Shown one piece after another: positions 8,397 to 17,720 of a stretch of DNA of 64,000 bases. The notes beneath the pieces are model-generated. The model ran no database searches. It saw only the letters and a program-made list of their open reading frames with translations, and had not been told where the DNA came from. The position numbers and the translations under genes were made by a program. The stretch's first letter is position 1. Each line of letters starts with the position of its first letter. The DNA comes from Ignatzschineria rhizosphaerae (GTDB lineage: Bacteria; Pseudomonadota; Gammaproteobacteria; Cardiobacteriales; Wohlfahrtiimonadaceae), in assembly GCF_022655595.1 (NCBI RefSeq), contig NZ_CP093379.1:227001-291000 (forward strand). The letters run 5' to 3'.

Positions 8397-9612
8397 CGTT
8401 TCTATGAATGTTGTTCATTAAAGTATATTCTTCTTTGCGATTTATTTTTTGATAGAGAAAATAGAGCATCAATAAGAGGCTATAAAGTGATGCTCCGATA
8501 ATCCAAAGAGTCCCATCCCAAAGAGTGACTGTTTTTGCATAGATAATGGCAAAGAGCGGAGGACCAATAATACCGGTAATATTGGTAAGACTGACGATAA
8601 TACCTTGAAGTTTTCCTTGATGCTCTTTTGCCGTTTTAACGGAGATTAAACCTTGTAGTGCCGGTAAAGCCATACCGCCGCCGGCTAATAAGACTAAAGC
8701 GGGGAGAAGTAACCAAACATTGTTAATAAAGGCCAGTAGTAGAAATGCTGAGGTATCTAGAATAAACCCTAGCACAAATATCGTCTCATTTTTCCAGCGA
8801 GTTGCCATATACCCTGCAATAAAGGCTTGGAAGATAATATGCATTAAGCCAAGACCAGCAAGGGATAAACCGATATTAAAGGTGTTCCAGTCAAAACGGT
8901 ATTCTGTAAATAAAACCCAAATCGTTGCCGGCACTTGCCCGATAAGTTGTACAGTAAAAAATAAGGTTAATAGTAGCAATACAGGCTTGATAATTTGTCT
9001 AAAAGGCGTGTTGCTGATATCTGATTGGGGGATTTCCAGTAAATCTTGCTCAGCCTTTTGAGAGGGCGTTTTGGGAAAGCGTAAGATCACCATTATAAGC
9101 GCCAGTGCATTTAAGATCGCTGCAGCGGCGAAGGGAAGGTGCGCAGAATATTGACCAATAAATCCTCCAATGGCGGGACCTGCAATTAATCCTGCGCCAA
9201 AGGCGGCGCCTAATCTACCAAACCATTTTGTTCTTTCTGCAGCGTTTGTGTGGTCTGCAATCATTGAAGCTGCGATTGCACCAGTAGCTGCAGAAATGCC
9301 GGCAACCATTCTTCCTAAGTAGAGCATCCATAAGGCACTGGAAAAGGAGAGTAGCGTATAGTCACAAATAGCCCCTATTAAAGAGAGAATTAAAATTGGT
9401 TTTCGACCATATTTATCAGAAAGTTGCCCTAATATTGGCGCAAAAACAACTTGCATCAACGCGTAGAGCGCCAGGATTAAACCATAGTGAGTTGCAATGG
9501 AATCTTTAACAGAAAACTCTTCTAAAAGCGTTGGTAAAACAGGCATGATTAAGCCCATACCCGTGGCATCTAAAAAGGTAATTAAGAGTGCGATGGTGAT
9601 ATAGCGATTCAT
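8380..9612 (-). CDS. tet: Tetracycline efflux MFS pump, Tet(B)/Tet(D)/Tet(H)-like
   Basis: A 12-helix proton/tetracycline-metal antiporter of the inner membrane. With the ATG at 9612 it has 410 residues and aligns gap-free with the start of Tet(B)-type pumps: D15 in LITFLDATGMGL, motif A G62-QLSD66-KYGR70-KP, and D84 in GAICDYTLL, all at Tet(B) numbering. GLGLMHIIFQAF, LLAGGGMALPALQG and NITGIIGPPLFA also match. A longer ATG at 9633 lies inside the operator and is unlikely to be used. It is divergent from tetR with two operators between. No transposon ends or insertion sequences flank the pair. Exact class cannot be named without alignment. Confidence 0.93.
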   Translation of the reverse strand: MNRYITIALLITFLDATGMGLIMPVLPTLLEEFSVKDSIATHYGLILALYALMQVVFAPILGQLSDKYGRKPILILSLIGAICDYTLLSFSSALWMLYLGRMVAGISAATGAIAASMIADHTNAAERTKWFGRLGAAFGAGLIAGPAIGGFIGQYSAHLPFAAAAILNALALIMVILRFPKTPSQKAEQDLLEIPQSDISNTPFRQIIKPVLLLLTLFFTVQLIGQVPATIWVLFTEYRFDWNTFNIGLSLAGLGLMHIIFQAFIAGYMATRWKNETIFVLGFILDTSAFLLLAFINNVWLLLPALVLLAGGGMALPALQGLISVKTAKEHQGKLQGIIVSLTNITGIIGPPLFAIIYAKTVTLWDGTLWIIGASLYSLLLMLYFLYQKINRKEEYTLMNNIHRNVNLDK

Positions 9613-9626
9613 GATTATCAATTCCC

Positions 9627-9684
9627 CTATCATTGATAGATTTAAGGTGGTGGAAATATAACTCTATCAGTGATAGAGTGTCAA
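9627..9684. promoter_or_regulatory. tetO1/tetO2 operators and divergent tet/tetR promoters
   Basis: Two tet operators: CTATCATTGATAG at 9627-9639 and the perfect 19-bp palindrome ACTCTATCAGTGATAGAGT at 9661-9679. Minus strand, tet promoter: TTGACA (9684-9679), 17-base spacer containing tetO2, TTATAT (9661-9656). Plus strand, tetR promoter: TTGATA (9633-9638) inside tetO1, 18-base spacer, TATAAC (9657-9662). The layout matches the Tn10 tet control region: TetR bound at both operators would shut off both promoters, and tetracycline would release it. Confidence 0.9.
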
Positions 9685-9695
9685 GAAATTAATGA

Positions 9696-10328
<633 letters not shown>

Positions 10329-10433
10329 GCTTACTAGAAACTGATAGAGCGCAGATCTTTGGATAAAAGAGTCTTCTCTATTTTCTTATCTAGAAGGGAT
10401 ACGATGGTTAATTCTTTATGAAAAGGCGCTAAA

Positions 10434-10591
10434 TATAGTTAAATCGGTTTAAAAGTGACTGAATTAGATTGCCGAGCATCGATGATGAGAAGCACAAGAA
10501 TCGTTCTATCCGGCAGCGTGCAGGCTAATTTGATACACAATCTGTACCCTTAATATTTTAAAATAGTGTTTCTTAAACCAAATTGACTATA
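10434..10591 (-). repeat. MITE-like element, copy C (short variant, reversed)
   Basis: 158 bp from TATAGTTAAATCGGTTTAAA to CTTAAACCAAATTGACTATA. The two ends match as inverted repeats at 17 of 22 positions. The interior GATGATGAGAAGC and CGTTCTATCCGGCAGCGTGC is the complement of copy B. It lies between the convergent ends of tetR and the PhzF-like gene. Confidence 0.85.
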
Positions 10592-10605
10592 AGCCTTACT
10601 ATTTA

Positions 10606-11460
10606 TTAAGCTTTAATGAGTTCAAGCGATTTTGTTTCAGTATAATAACCTTTCCCACCTACAAAGACTTGCTCAATATCGTTTTGGGGCGTAGTGATTA
10701 ATTCAACGCTTATCTCAGAGGGAGAATGGAGCGAATAGCCTTGTTCAAATTGATAGAGGGGCTTTTGGATATGGTGTTTTGTATGCAGATAGCAGGCAAG
10801 AGCGCAGTTAGAAGTTCCCGTTGCGGCTTCTTCATTAATATCATATCTTGGGGCAAAGTTGCGGCAGATGATGCGCTCATTGTCAAAAGTATAAAGATGA
10901 AACCCAACGACATCGTATCGCTCGCTAATGGCTTTGATTTCCTTAAAATTTGGTTCTAGTTGCATAAGAGCGGTTTCACTTTGAATTGCAATTAAAATAT
11001 CTTTTAACCCTGTGGAGACAATCTGAATAGGGTATTGCGGATTAATAACGGCTGTATCAAAGCAGTCTATTAGTTCTTGAAGAGGGATGATATCAAAAAA
11101 CTGTGGTTGATTTTGCTCCATAAAGATCATCTCCTCTTTGAGGGTGATCGCAAGAACGCCACTGTTAGTCTCGATCGTATAATGATCTTTAGTGACTTTA
11201 TTAAGATGCTTTAGAATGACAAATGCCGCAATTGTAGCGTGGCCACAAAGATCGACTTCCTCTTTTGGGGTGAAATATTCAAACCGATAGTCAGCCATTT
11301 CTGATTTTGTGATAAATACTGTTTCAGCGTAGCCAAGTTCTTTAGCTATTGCCATTTTTTGAAGGGGGGATAAGGTATTTTCAAATAAGACAACGCCGGC
11401 TTTATTTCCACCTTGTTGATTTTTACTAAAGGCGCTAGCCACATATACAGTGATTTTCAT
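10606..11460 (-). CDS. PhzF family isomerase/epimerase
   Basis: PhzF-fold proteins catalyse isomerisation or epimerisation of small metabolites; the group includes diaminopimelate-epimerase-like folds and trans-2,3-dihydro-3-hydroxyanthranilate isomerase. The 284-residue product shows GGNKAGVVLF (19-27), AETVFI with the general acid/base E46, EVDLCGHATIAAF (68-80) with the catalytic-region D70/G73/H74, and RYDINEEAATGTSNCALACYL as the second-half anion site. No phenazine genes are near, so the substrate is unknown. Monocistronic; a hairpin lies between its start and ybeY. Confidence 0.85.
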   Translation of the reverse strand: MKITVYVASAFSKNQQGGNKAGVVLFENTLSPLQKMAIAKELGYAETVFITKSEMADYRFEYFTPKEEVDLCGHATIAAFVILKHLNKVTKDHYTIETNSGVLAITLKEEMIFMEQNQPQFFDIIPLQELIDCFDTAVINPQYPIQIVSTGLKDILIAIQSETALMQLEPNFKEIKAISERYDVVGFHLYTFDNERIICRNFAPRYDINEEAATGTSNCALACYLHTKHHIQKPLYQFEQGYSLHSPSEISVELITTPQNDIEQVFVGGKGYYTETKSLELIKA

Positions 11461-11473
11461 TGAGTCCTAGGCA

Positions 11474-11502
11474 GTATCGCCCTATGTTCTATAAGGGCGA
11501 TA
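11474..11502. terminator. GC-rich hairpin between phzF-like gene and ybeY
   Basis: TATCGCCCT-ATGTTCTATA-AGGGCGATA forms a 9-bp stem. It lies about 50 bases past the ybeY stop and just upstream of the PhzF-like ATG. There is no T run on the minus strand, so it may be a weak terminator or a leader structure. Confidence 0.45.
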
Positions 11503-11550
11503 TGATGTTTTTTAAAGAGAAGAAGCCTGAAAGCTTTTTTAAGAGAGAGA

Positions 11551-12054
11551 TTACTGCGCTTGATAAGGATTTTTAATGCCGAGAGATTCTAGAATTTGAA
11601 TCTCTAATGCTTCCATCTCTTCCGCTTCTTCATCTTCAATATGATCAAAGCCTAAAAGATGCAGTGTGCCATGAATCGTCATATGTGCAAGATGATCATG
11701 AATCGTTTTTTGTTGCTCTTTCGCTTCTTCTACAATCACCGGCATTGCAATAATAATATCGCCAAGCGTGGGTTCTTCATCGAGTAAAAAATCCGGTACT
11801 TCAAAGGGAAAAGAGAGAACATTGGTAGGCTGATCTTTATCTCTAAAATCACGGTTAAGTGTTTGCACCTCTTCATTGGTGGTAAAACGTAGGGTGATTT
11901 CTGCAGGTTTCATAAAGCCGGCGATCTCTAAAGCACGATTGACCCAAAGATGAAGCGTTTCATCATTGGGTAAATCGGTATCCATTTCACGTTGGCAGTC
12001 GAGAATGAGTAAATCAGGATCTCTCATTGCGGTTGTTTTCATTATATTGCTCAT
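11551..12054 (-). CDS. ybeY: Endoribonuclease YbeY
   Basis: A zinc-dependent single-strand RNase acting in 16S rRNA 3'-end maturation and ribosome quality control. The 167-residue product has the UPF0054 signature HGTLHLLGFDH with ligands H128, H132 and H138, preceded by RDKDQPTNVLSFPFE and LGDIIIAMPVI. It is about ten residues longer than E. coli YbeY, mostly at the N-terminus; a later internal Met (TAMRDPDLL) could be the true start. It follows ybeZ by 61 bases in the same direction, the usual ybeZ-ybeY pairing. Confidence 0.95.
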   Translation of the reverse strand: MSNIMKTTAMRDPDLLILDCQREMDTDLPNDETLHLWVNRALEIAGFMKPAEITLRFTTNEEVQTLNRDFRDKDQPTNVLSFPFEVPDFLLDEEPTLGDIIIAMPVIVEEAKEQQKTIHDHLAHMTIHGTLHLLGFDHIEDEEAEEMEALEIQILESLGIKNPYQAQ

Positions 12055-12115
12055 CTTTAATTAGGGTGAAAATGGCAAAATCATACGGGAAATATGATCA
12101 TTTCGCTACTGATTT

Positions 12116-13144
12116 TTATGCTGTTTGTGTTGCTGTTAAGCGTTCTTTTTCACGCTCTTTTTCGCGAGCCTTTTCTCTTCTCTCTTTTTGAATGCGCTCT
12201 GCTTCATCTGACTTTTCATAAGCATCGATAATTTTTGCCACCATCGGATGGCGCACAACATCCACAGAAGTAAAATGACTCATAGAGATCCCTTCGATCC
12301 CTTCTAAGACCTCTAACGCATGTTTTAAGCCGGATTTAATATTTCTTGGTAAGTCTACTTGAGACGCATCGCCCGTAATAACTGCTGTGGAGCCAAAGCC
12401 AATACGTGTTAAGAACATTTTCATCTGTTCGATGGTTGTGTTTTGCGCTTCATCTAAAATAATATACGCATCATTGAGCGTCCGTCCTCGCATAAAGGCA
12501 AGTGGGGCAATCTCAATAGTATGACGTTCTATGAGCTTATTGACGGTTTCAAACCCTAGCATTTCATAGAGTGCGTCATAAAGCGGGCGAAGATAAGGGT
12601 CGATTTTTTCTGTTAAATCACCTGGTAAAAACCCAAGTTTTTCGCCAGCTTCAACAGCTGGTCGCACTAAAATAATACGGCGAGCCTCATCCTTTTGCAG
12701 GGCTTCAACTGCCGCCGCGACCGCTAGGAAGGTCTTTCCCGTTCCGGCAGGACCAATACCAAAGTTGATGTCATTTTTCTCCATATTATAGAGATACTCT
12801 TTTTGCGCTGGCGTTCGCCCACGAATGAGACCTGCTTTAGTTTTAATCACACGATCATGCTTATCTTGTTTAAGATCTTTAAATTCAGGACCAAACTCTT
12901 GAATGACAAGATGGACATCGTTAGGCTCAAGCCATTTATCTTTTGTTTGCCTGTAGAGCTCTTCTAAGATCTCTTTAGCGTTTTGGATATCCTCATTATT
13001 CCCACTAATTTGAAAATTTGCGCCACGATTACCAATGTTGACCATGACTCGTTGCTCGATAAGACGCAAGTGTTCGTCAAGGTTGCCGCAGAGATTAGAG
13101 AGGCGCTCATTATCGCCATCAAAAGCGAGTGTGATTATACTCAT
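12116..13144 (-). CDS. ybeZ: PhoH-like ATPase YbeZ
   Basis: A P-loop NTPase of the PhoH family, thought to work with YbeY in rRNA processing. The 342-residue protein has an N-terminal KH-like region (about 1-70), a linker with RGRTPAQKEYL, the Walker A GPAGTGKT at 131-138, VRPAVEAGEKLGFLPGD, and DEAQNTT as Walker B. The C-terminus is a highly charged helix (ERIQKERREKAREKEREKER) that might contact RNA or protein partners. Start ATG at 13144. miaB, which often precedes it, is absent; the next gene is divergent pilB. Confidence 0.95.
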   Translation of the reverse strand: MSIITLAFDGDNERLSNLCGNLDEHLRLIEQRVMVNIGNRGANFQISGNNEDIQNAKEILEELYRQTKDKWLEPNDVHLVIQEFGPEFKDLKQDKHDRVIKTKAGLIRGRTPAQKEYLYNMEKNDINFGIGPAGTGKTFLAVAAAVEALQKDEARRIILVRPAVEAGEKLGFLPGDLTEKIDPYLRPLYDALYEMLGFETVNKLIERHTIEIAPLAFMRGRTLNDAYIILDEAQNTTIEQMKMFLTRIGFGSTAVITGDASQVDLPRNIKSGLKHALEVLEGIEGISMSHFTSVDVVRHPMVAKIIDAYEKSDEAERIQKERREKAREKEREKERLTATQTA

Positions 13145-13292
13145 TCGTTTTTTAACTATCCTTATGCATTAATGATTTAAAATATCTTACAACTCTATCA
13201 TTATGAGTCAGGTGGACTCAAGAAGTAGTGCTATAATAACGACAATTTTGGGGCTAAATACGATAAAACAAGCCGTCCGCACAAATTAAAGT

Positions 13293-15620
13293 ATGAGGTT
13301 GCATGTGAAACTTGAACATAATCTATTGATTCAGGGGCTTATTGAGCTTAAGTGGATGTCGAAAGAAGCGGTGCCACTCCTATCTACAAGAATGTATGAA
13401 GCGGAGGCTTCCACTGTTGGGAAATTAAGAGCACATGGCTTAACAAGTGAGGCAATCTTTGAGGCGGCAATTTTTGCAAATAAAACGGCAGAAAATCCTT
13501 TGCCCGTGATTGATTTATCATTGATGAAGCCGATTCAAAATTTTGATTTTGCAACATTTGCTTCATTAGAGGAGATGCTCGCACAGTTTATTGCGCCAGT
13601 AATGCAATTAGGGGATCGTTTGATTGTTGCCACGGCAGATCCATCAAATGCGAAATTTTTTGATATTTTGGCATTACGTTCACCTTTTAAAATCGATTAC
13701 TGGATTGCAGAAAGTGAAGCAATAAAAGCGGCTCTTCTTGCCATGAATGTTAATGAGGAATCTCCTGTTAGATCTGATGTGGCTGAAACAAAGATTAGTA
13801 ATCCCTCGGCGCAAACTGTTGTAGCGCAATCTGTTGCAGAGCAATTAGGCGGTGAAAATAATGGGGAGAAAGAGATTGCACAACAATTCACTTCCTTACA
13901 AGCATCGAGGATTGAACCCACTTTGTCGGTAAGTGAACCACCTCAAGAATCTTCCATTTCTGAAACAATTGTGACAGAAGAGTTTGTCGATCATTATCAG
14001 GAAGAGGAGACGGTGCGTTATGTAGATGAAGAGGAGCTAGCCGATGAGACATTGGTAGAAGATCCTCTATCTGTAGATGAGCATTCGAGTTTATCTGAGA
14101 ATTTAAGCTCAGATGAAGATCCTAGTGGCCGTTTTGCTGCCTTACAAGATTCGGCGTTAGATGTGGATGAGTTAGAATCTAAATCTCAAGATTCAGAACA
14201 AGACTTAGAAGCTGATGAAGTCACGATTGCAGAAGATCAAAACAATCACGCTTCTTCAGAAATGGCACTCGATACGCTTGATCACGAGATAACAAACACG
14301 CACGATACTCCTTCTCATACTTTAGAAGAGGCAAAGCCTACTCTCAATGAGGTTAACGAATCACAGCCTTTAAAAGCTGCCGATGATTCTCAAAGTACGG
14401 CGATTATGTTGCGTGAAGTATTAGATGAAGTTGGGCGTAAGGTTCAAGAAGTACCTATTGAAGATGATGTCATCGAGTATATTAATTATATCTTGCTAGA
14501 TGCGATTACAAGAAAAGCCTCGGATATTCATTTTGAACCTTATGAATCGAGCTATCGTATTCGCTTTAGAATTGATGGTATTTTACATAAGGTTTATGTG
14601 GTGCCAGCACAATATCATCAAACTATTGCTTCAAGATTAAAAGTGATGGCAGAGCTTGATATCTCAGAGAAACGCTTACCGCAAGATGGACATATTACCA
14701 TCTGTCTTGGGGATGAGAAAGATGATGAGGTAGATGCGCGCATCTCTGTCATTCCAACACTTTGGGGTGAAAAGGTCGTGATTCGTCTATTAGATCGCTC
14801 TGAGATGAATTTTTCCCTTTTAAAATTGGGATTAACTCAAAATCAAAAACATCAGGTGCAATCGGCTATTGAGCGCACGCAAGGATTGGTGTTAGTGACA
14901 GGCCCCACGGGTTCCGGCAAGACAGTAACGCTTTATGCTTGTTTAAATCATCTTAATGATGCTTCAAAAAATATCGCAACGGTAGAAGATCCGGTAGAAA
15001 TTAATTTAGAAGGGATTAATCAGCTGCAAGTTCATCCGAAAATAGGTTTAGATTTTGCCGAAGCGCTACGGGCATTTTTAAGACAAGATCCCGATGTATT
15101 GATGGTGGGTGAAATCCGTGATTATGAAACAGCAGATATCACGATGAAGGCTGCGCAAACGGGGCATTTAGTTTTATCGACTTTACATACCAATTCAGCC
15201 GTAGAATCGTTAGTACGATTACAAAATATGGGAGTTGAATCCTATAACATTGCATCAACAGTGAAACTTGTGGTAGCACAACGCTTAGTTAGAGAGCTTT
15301 GCCATTGTAAAGAGGAAGATATTGTCGATTCGGGCTATTTAGAAACATTAGGATTTACGCCGCAACAAGCTGCGAGTAAGTTTTATAAGGCAAGTGGTTG
15401 CTCTGAATGCCATGATGGATACCGTGGGCGTTTTGCTATTTTTGAAGTGATGCCCATTTCTAAACGAATGGAGCAATTGATATTAGAAGCAGCACCTGCT
15501 TCAGAGATTCGTCAACAAGCAGAGCGAGAAGGTGTGAAGAGCCTGCGCCAAGTAGGGATTGAGAAGATTATAGAAGGTAGAACCTCACTTGAAGAAGTTC
15601 TACGTGTGACAACTGAATAA
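13293..15620 (+). CDS. pilB: Type IV pilus assembly ATPase PilB with long acidic insert
   Basis: Cytoplasmic hexameric ATPase driving pilin polymerisation. Residues 1-150 look like the MshEN/GspE N-terminal domain (SEAIFEAAI..., PVIDLSLMKP, GDRLIVATADPSN). The motor core starts at about 385: Walker A GPTGSGKT at 537-544, EDPVEINLEGINQLQVH, DVLMVGEIRD at 601-610 as Walker B, TLHTNSA, and a zinc tetracysteine (C670/C672 and C703/C706). Between them, about 155-370, lies a Glu/Asp/Ser-rich stretch of low complexity without a recognisable fold, which raises the length to 775 from about 570. pilC and pilD lie 18 kb away. rsuA follows by 12 bases. Confidence 0.92.
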   Translation: MRLHVKLEHNLLIQGLIELKWMSKEAVPLLSTRMYEAEASTVGKLRAHGLTSEAIFEAAIFANKTAENPLPVIDLSLMKPIQNFDFATFASLEEMLAQFIAPVMQLGDRLIVATADPSNAKFFDILALRSPFKIDYWIAESEAIKAALLAMNVNEESPVRSDVAETKISNPSAQTVVAQSVAEQLGGENNGEKEIAQQFTSLQASRIEPTLSVSEPPQESSISETIVTEEFVDHYQEEETVRYVDEEELADETLVEDPLSVDEHSSLSENLSSDEDPSGRFAALQDSALDVDELESKSQDSEQDLEADEVTIAEDQNNHASSEMALDTLDHEITNTHDTPSHTLEEAKPTLNEVNESQPLKAADDSQSTAIMLREVLDEVGRKVQEVPIEDDVIEYINYILLDAITRKASDIHFEPYESSYRIRFRIDGILHKVYVVPAQYHQTIASRLKVMAELDISEKRLPQDGHITICLGDEKDDEVDARISVIPTLWGEKVVIRLLDRSEMNFSLLKLGLTQNQKHQVQSAIERTQGLVLVTGPTGSGKTVTLYACLNHLNDASKNIATVEDPVEINLEGINQLQVHPKIGLDFAEALRAFLRQDPDVLMVGEIRDYETADITMKAAQTGHLVLSTLHTNSAVESLVRLQNMGVESYNIASTVKLVVAQRLVRELCHCKEEDIVDSGYLETLGFTPQQAASKFYKASGCSECHDGYRGRFAIFEVMPISKRMEQLILEAAPASEIRQQAEREGVKSLRQVGIEKIIEGRTSLEEVLRVTTE

Positions 15621-15631
15621 TAGAGAGTTGA

Positions 15632-16381
15632 ATGAAAGAGAAGAGCGGTGTGGAAACACAATATCGGTTAGATCAGTATTTGCAATTAGCCTTAGGAATA
15701 TCTCGTAAAGAAGCTGGGAAAGCGATTCGTAATCGTTGGGTCAATGTTAATGATGTGCTTGTAACGCAGCGTGATTTTAAGGTGACAGAGCAAGATAAAA
15801 TTGAAGTTGATGATGAAGTGATTACTTATAGCAGTAAAAAACGTTATTTTATGCTACATAAGCCAAAAGGTTATGTTTCAAGCCATCGTCATGATGGGCA
15901 TATCTCTCTTTTTCGTCTTTTAGATGAGAATGAGGATGTTGAAACGCTGCACATTGCCGGGCGCTTAGATGCCGATACAACAGGAATGGTTTTAATTACA
16001 GATGATGGGCAATGGTCTCATCGAATTATGCGCCCAGGTCACAATAATGATGAAGAGAGTGATGTGGCAAAAACGTATGAAATTAAGCTCGCAAGACCCA
16101 TGACCGATGAGATGATTTCGCAATTAGAAGCGGGCGTTGAGCTTCGCGGGGATGAGCTATTAACAAAGCCGGCGATTGTTGAGCGTTTAGAAGATCACTC
16201 TGAAAAAATGATTCGCCTAACGATTACGGAAGGGCGCTATCACCAAGTTAAAAGAATGTTGGCAGCGGTGGGGAATCATGTTGAAGATCTTCACCGAATG
16301 CAAATTGGTCATCTAACATTAGATGGATTAGCAGAAGGCGAATATCGCGCTTTAACAGATGAAGAAGTAGAAGGATTTTAA
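15632..16381 (+). CDS. rsuA: 16S rRNA pseudouridine synthase, RsuA family
   Basis: Converts U516 of 16S rRNA to pseudouridine (RsuA assignment) or acts as a close paralogue. Residues 11-60 form an S4-like RNA-binding domain (YRLDQYLQLALGISRKEAGKAI). The catalytic motif is GRLDADTTGMVLITDDG with Asp at 113, then KTYEIKLARPM and EGRYHQVKRMLAAVGNHVEDLHR. The length of 249 residues is usual. It starts 12 bases after pilB, and rsmC starts 6 bases after its stop, so this is an rRNA-modification pair. RluE/RluF-like function cannot be excluded. Confidence 0.88.
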   Translation: MKEKSGVETQYRLDQYLQLALGISRKEAGKAIRNRWVNVNDVLVTQRDFKVTEQDKIEVDDEVITYSSKKRYFMLHKPKGYVSSHRHDGHISLFRLLDENEDVETLHIAGRLDADTTGMVLITDDGQWSHRIMRPGHNNDEESDVAKTYEIKLARPMTDEMISQLEAGVELRGDELLTKPAIVERLEDHSEKMIRLTITEGRYHQVKRMLAAVGNHVEDLHRMQIGHLTLDGLAEGEYRALTDEEVEGF

Positions 16382-16386
16382 AGAAA

Positions 16387-17427
16387 ATGGCTGAAGCAAG
16401 TAATGCACTATTTCGCGATAGCGAGCTGATTAATCAAGGCAAAGGTTTATTAATTGCCGATGAAAGTTTTGATCTTTCTGGAATAAGCGCTAAAGAGAAT
16501 ATTCGTTATATCACTAATCGCAAAGATATTGATAATGATCTTCAAAAAATGGGGTTTGATGGCAATTTAAGTGATTTTGAGCTAGAAGATGCCCCTGATG
16601 ACTATTTTGATTTTATTCTGTTTCGTCTTAATAAATCAAAAGTATTAACGAATTATCTCTTAGTTCAGGCAAATCGAATCTTAAAAGAGGGTGGAAGCTT
16701 AATTTTAACCGGCAATAATAAAGAAGGCGTTAAAAGCGTGATTAAACACGCTGAAAAAATGGGCGCGGTTGTGGAATTAGAGCTATTAGGGAAAGGTCTT
16801 CGTTATGCGCGTATAGAAAAGCGAGCAGGAGGAGAGATCGAGCTTGATGGGGAAGAGTATCGCAACTTTATTCAGATTGAAGATGAGGCGCAAGAGATCG
16901 AATTTGTTAGTAAACCCGGCATATATGGTTATAAAAAGATTGATGAAGGGAGTATTTTTTTAGCGCAAACGCTCAATAAAGATAAGTTCTCTTTAGAAGG
17001 GAAAGTGCTAGATCTAGGTTGTGGTTATGGCTATTTAGCAGCAAGTGTTGGTAAAAATCCGAAGATCGAATCATTAGTTGCTACAGATTGTAATGTGGCT
17101 TCAGTCATGGTTTGTGATCATAACCTTAAAGAGCTTGGGATTGAAGCAACGGTAACACTTGATGATTGTGGATCCCAGCTTGAAGATCGCTCATTTGATC
17201 GGATTATCTGTAATCCTCCATTTCACCAAGGTTTTGGGACATCACAGGATCTTACCATTAAGTTTGTGCAAAATACCAAGCGCCTATTAAGACGCAAAGG
17301 GATTGCTTACTTTGTGGTGAATCGTTTTATTGCCATTGAGAAGGTTTGTTATGATGAGTATGTGAAATGTACAGAGCTCACTGGTAATCCCCAATTTAAA
17401 ATCTTAAAGTTAGAGCGATTGAAGTAA
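16387..17427 (+). CDS. rsmC: 16S rRNA m2G1207 methyltransferase
   Basis: Methylates G1207 of 16S rRNA with SAM. The 346-residue protein has the two-domain RsmC build: a degenerate N-terminal methyltransferase-like half (1-165) and an active C-terminal half with GKVLDLGCGYGYLAASVG (about 202-219) and the NPPF catalytic motif at 276-279 in RIICNPPFHQG. KPGIYGYKKIDEGS, which precedes the SAM site, is also typical. It follows rsuA closely and ends in a strong terminator. Confidence 0.93.
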   Translation: MAEASNALFRDSELINQGKGLLIADESFDLSGISAKENIRYITNRKDIDNDLQKMGFDGNLSDFELEDAPDDYFDFILFRLNKSKVLTNYLLVQANRILKEGGSLILTGNNKEGVKSVIKHAEKMGAVVELELLGKGLRYARIEKRAGGEIELDGEEYRNFIQIEDEAQEIEFVSKPGIYGYKKIDEGSIFLAQTLNKDKFSLEGKVLDLGCGYGYLAASVGKNPKIESLVATDCNVASVMVCDHNLKELGIEATVTLDDCGSQLEDRSFDRIICNPPFHQGFGTSQDLTIKFVQNTKRLLRRKGIAYFVVNRFIAIEKVCYDEYVKCTELTGNPQFKILKLERLK

Positions 17428-17462
17428 GATTGCTTTATTCAATATCCCAACAGGTATTATCT

Positions 17463-17500
17463 AAAAAGCGCCTAATGAATAGTGAATAGGCGCTTTTTTT
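17463..17500 (+). terminator. Terminator of the pilB-rsuA-rsmC unit
   Basis: AAAAGCGCCTA-ATGAATAGTGAA-TAGGCGCTTTT hairpin followed by T residues, 36 bases after the rsmC stop. Confidence 0.9.
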
Positions 17501-17527
17501 GTATGGTGTCTTTATCTGTGGGTTAGG

Positions 17528-17679
17528 TAGAGTGAAATAGGTTCAAAACAAGCTGATTTAAATGCCGGTGCATTGATGATGAAAAGCATAAGAATCGTTC
17601 TATCTGGCACCGTGCAAGTCAGTTTAATGCACATGCTGTACTGTTGAAAAACAGTGTTTCTTAAACCAAATCGACTATA
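17528..17679 (-). repeat. MITE-like element, copy D (short variant, reversed)
   Basis: About 152 bp from GTAGAGTGAAATAGGTTCAA to CTTAAACCAAATCGACTATA. Interior matches copy C (AAGAATCGTTCTATCTGGCA, GTGTTTCTTAAACC). The left end is eroded (TAGAGT in place of TATAGT). It lies upstream of the kinase gene at 17721 and so is one of the few copies not between convergent genes. Confidence 0.8.
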
Positions 17680-17720
17680 CTTAATATGAAGTAAGCTTTT
17701 ATAAAAAAGAGATATAAATC

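Noticed and set aside
9613-9633. Seven-residue N-terminal extension of the tet pump
   Set aside because: The upstream ATG lies in the middle of tetO1; known pumps start at the equivalent of 9612.
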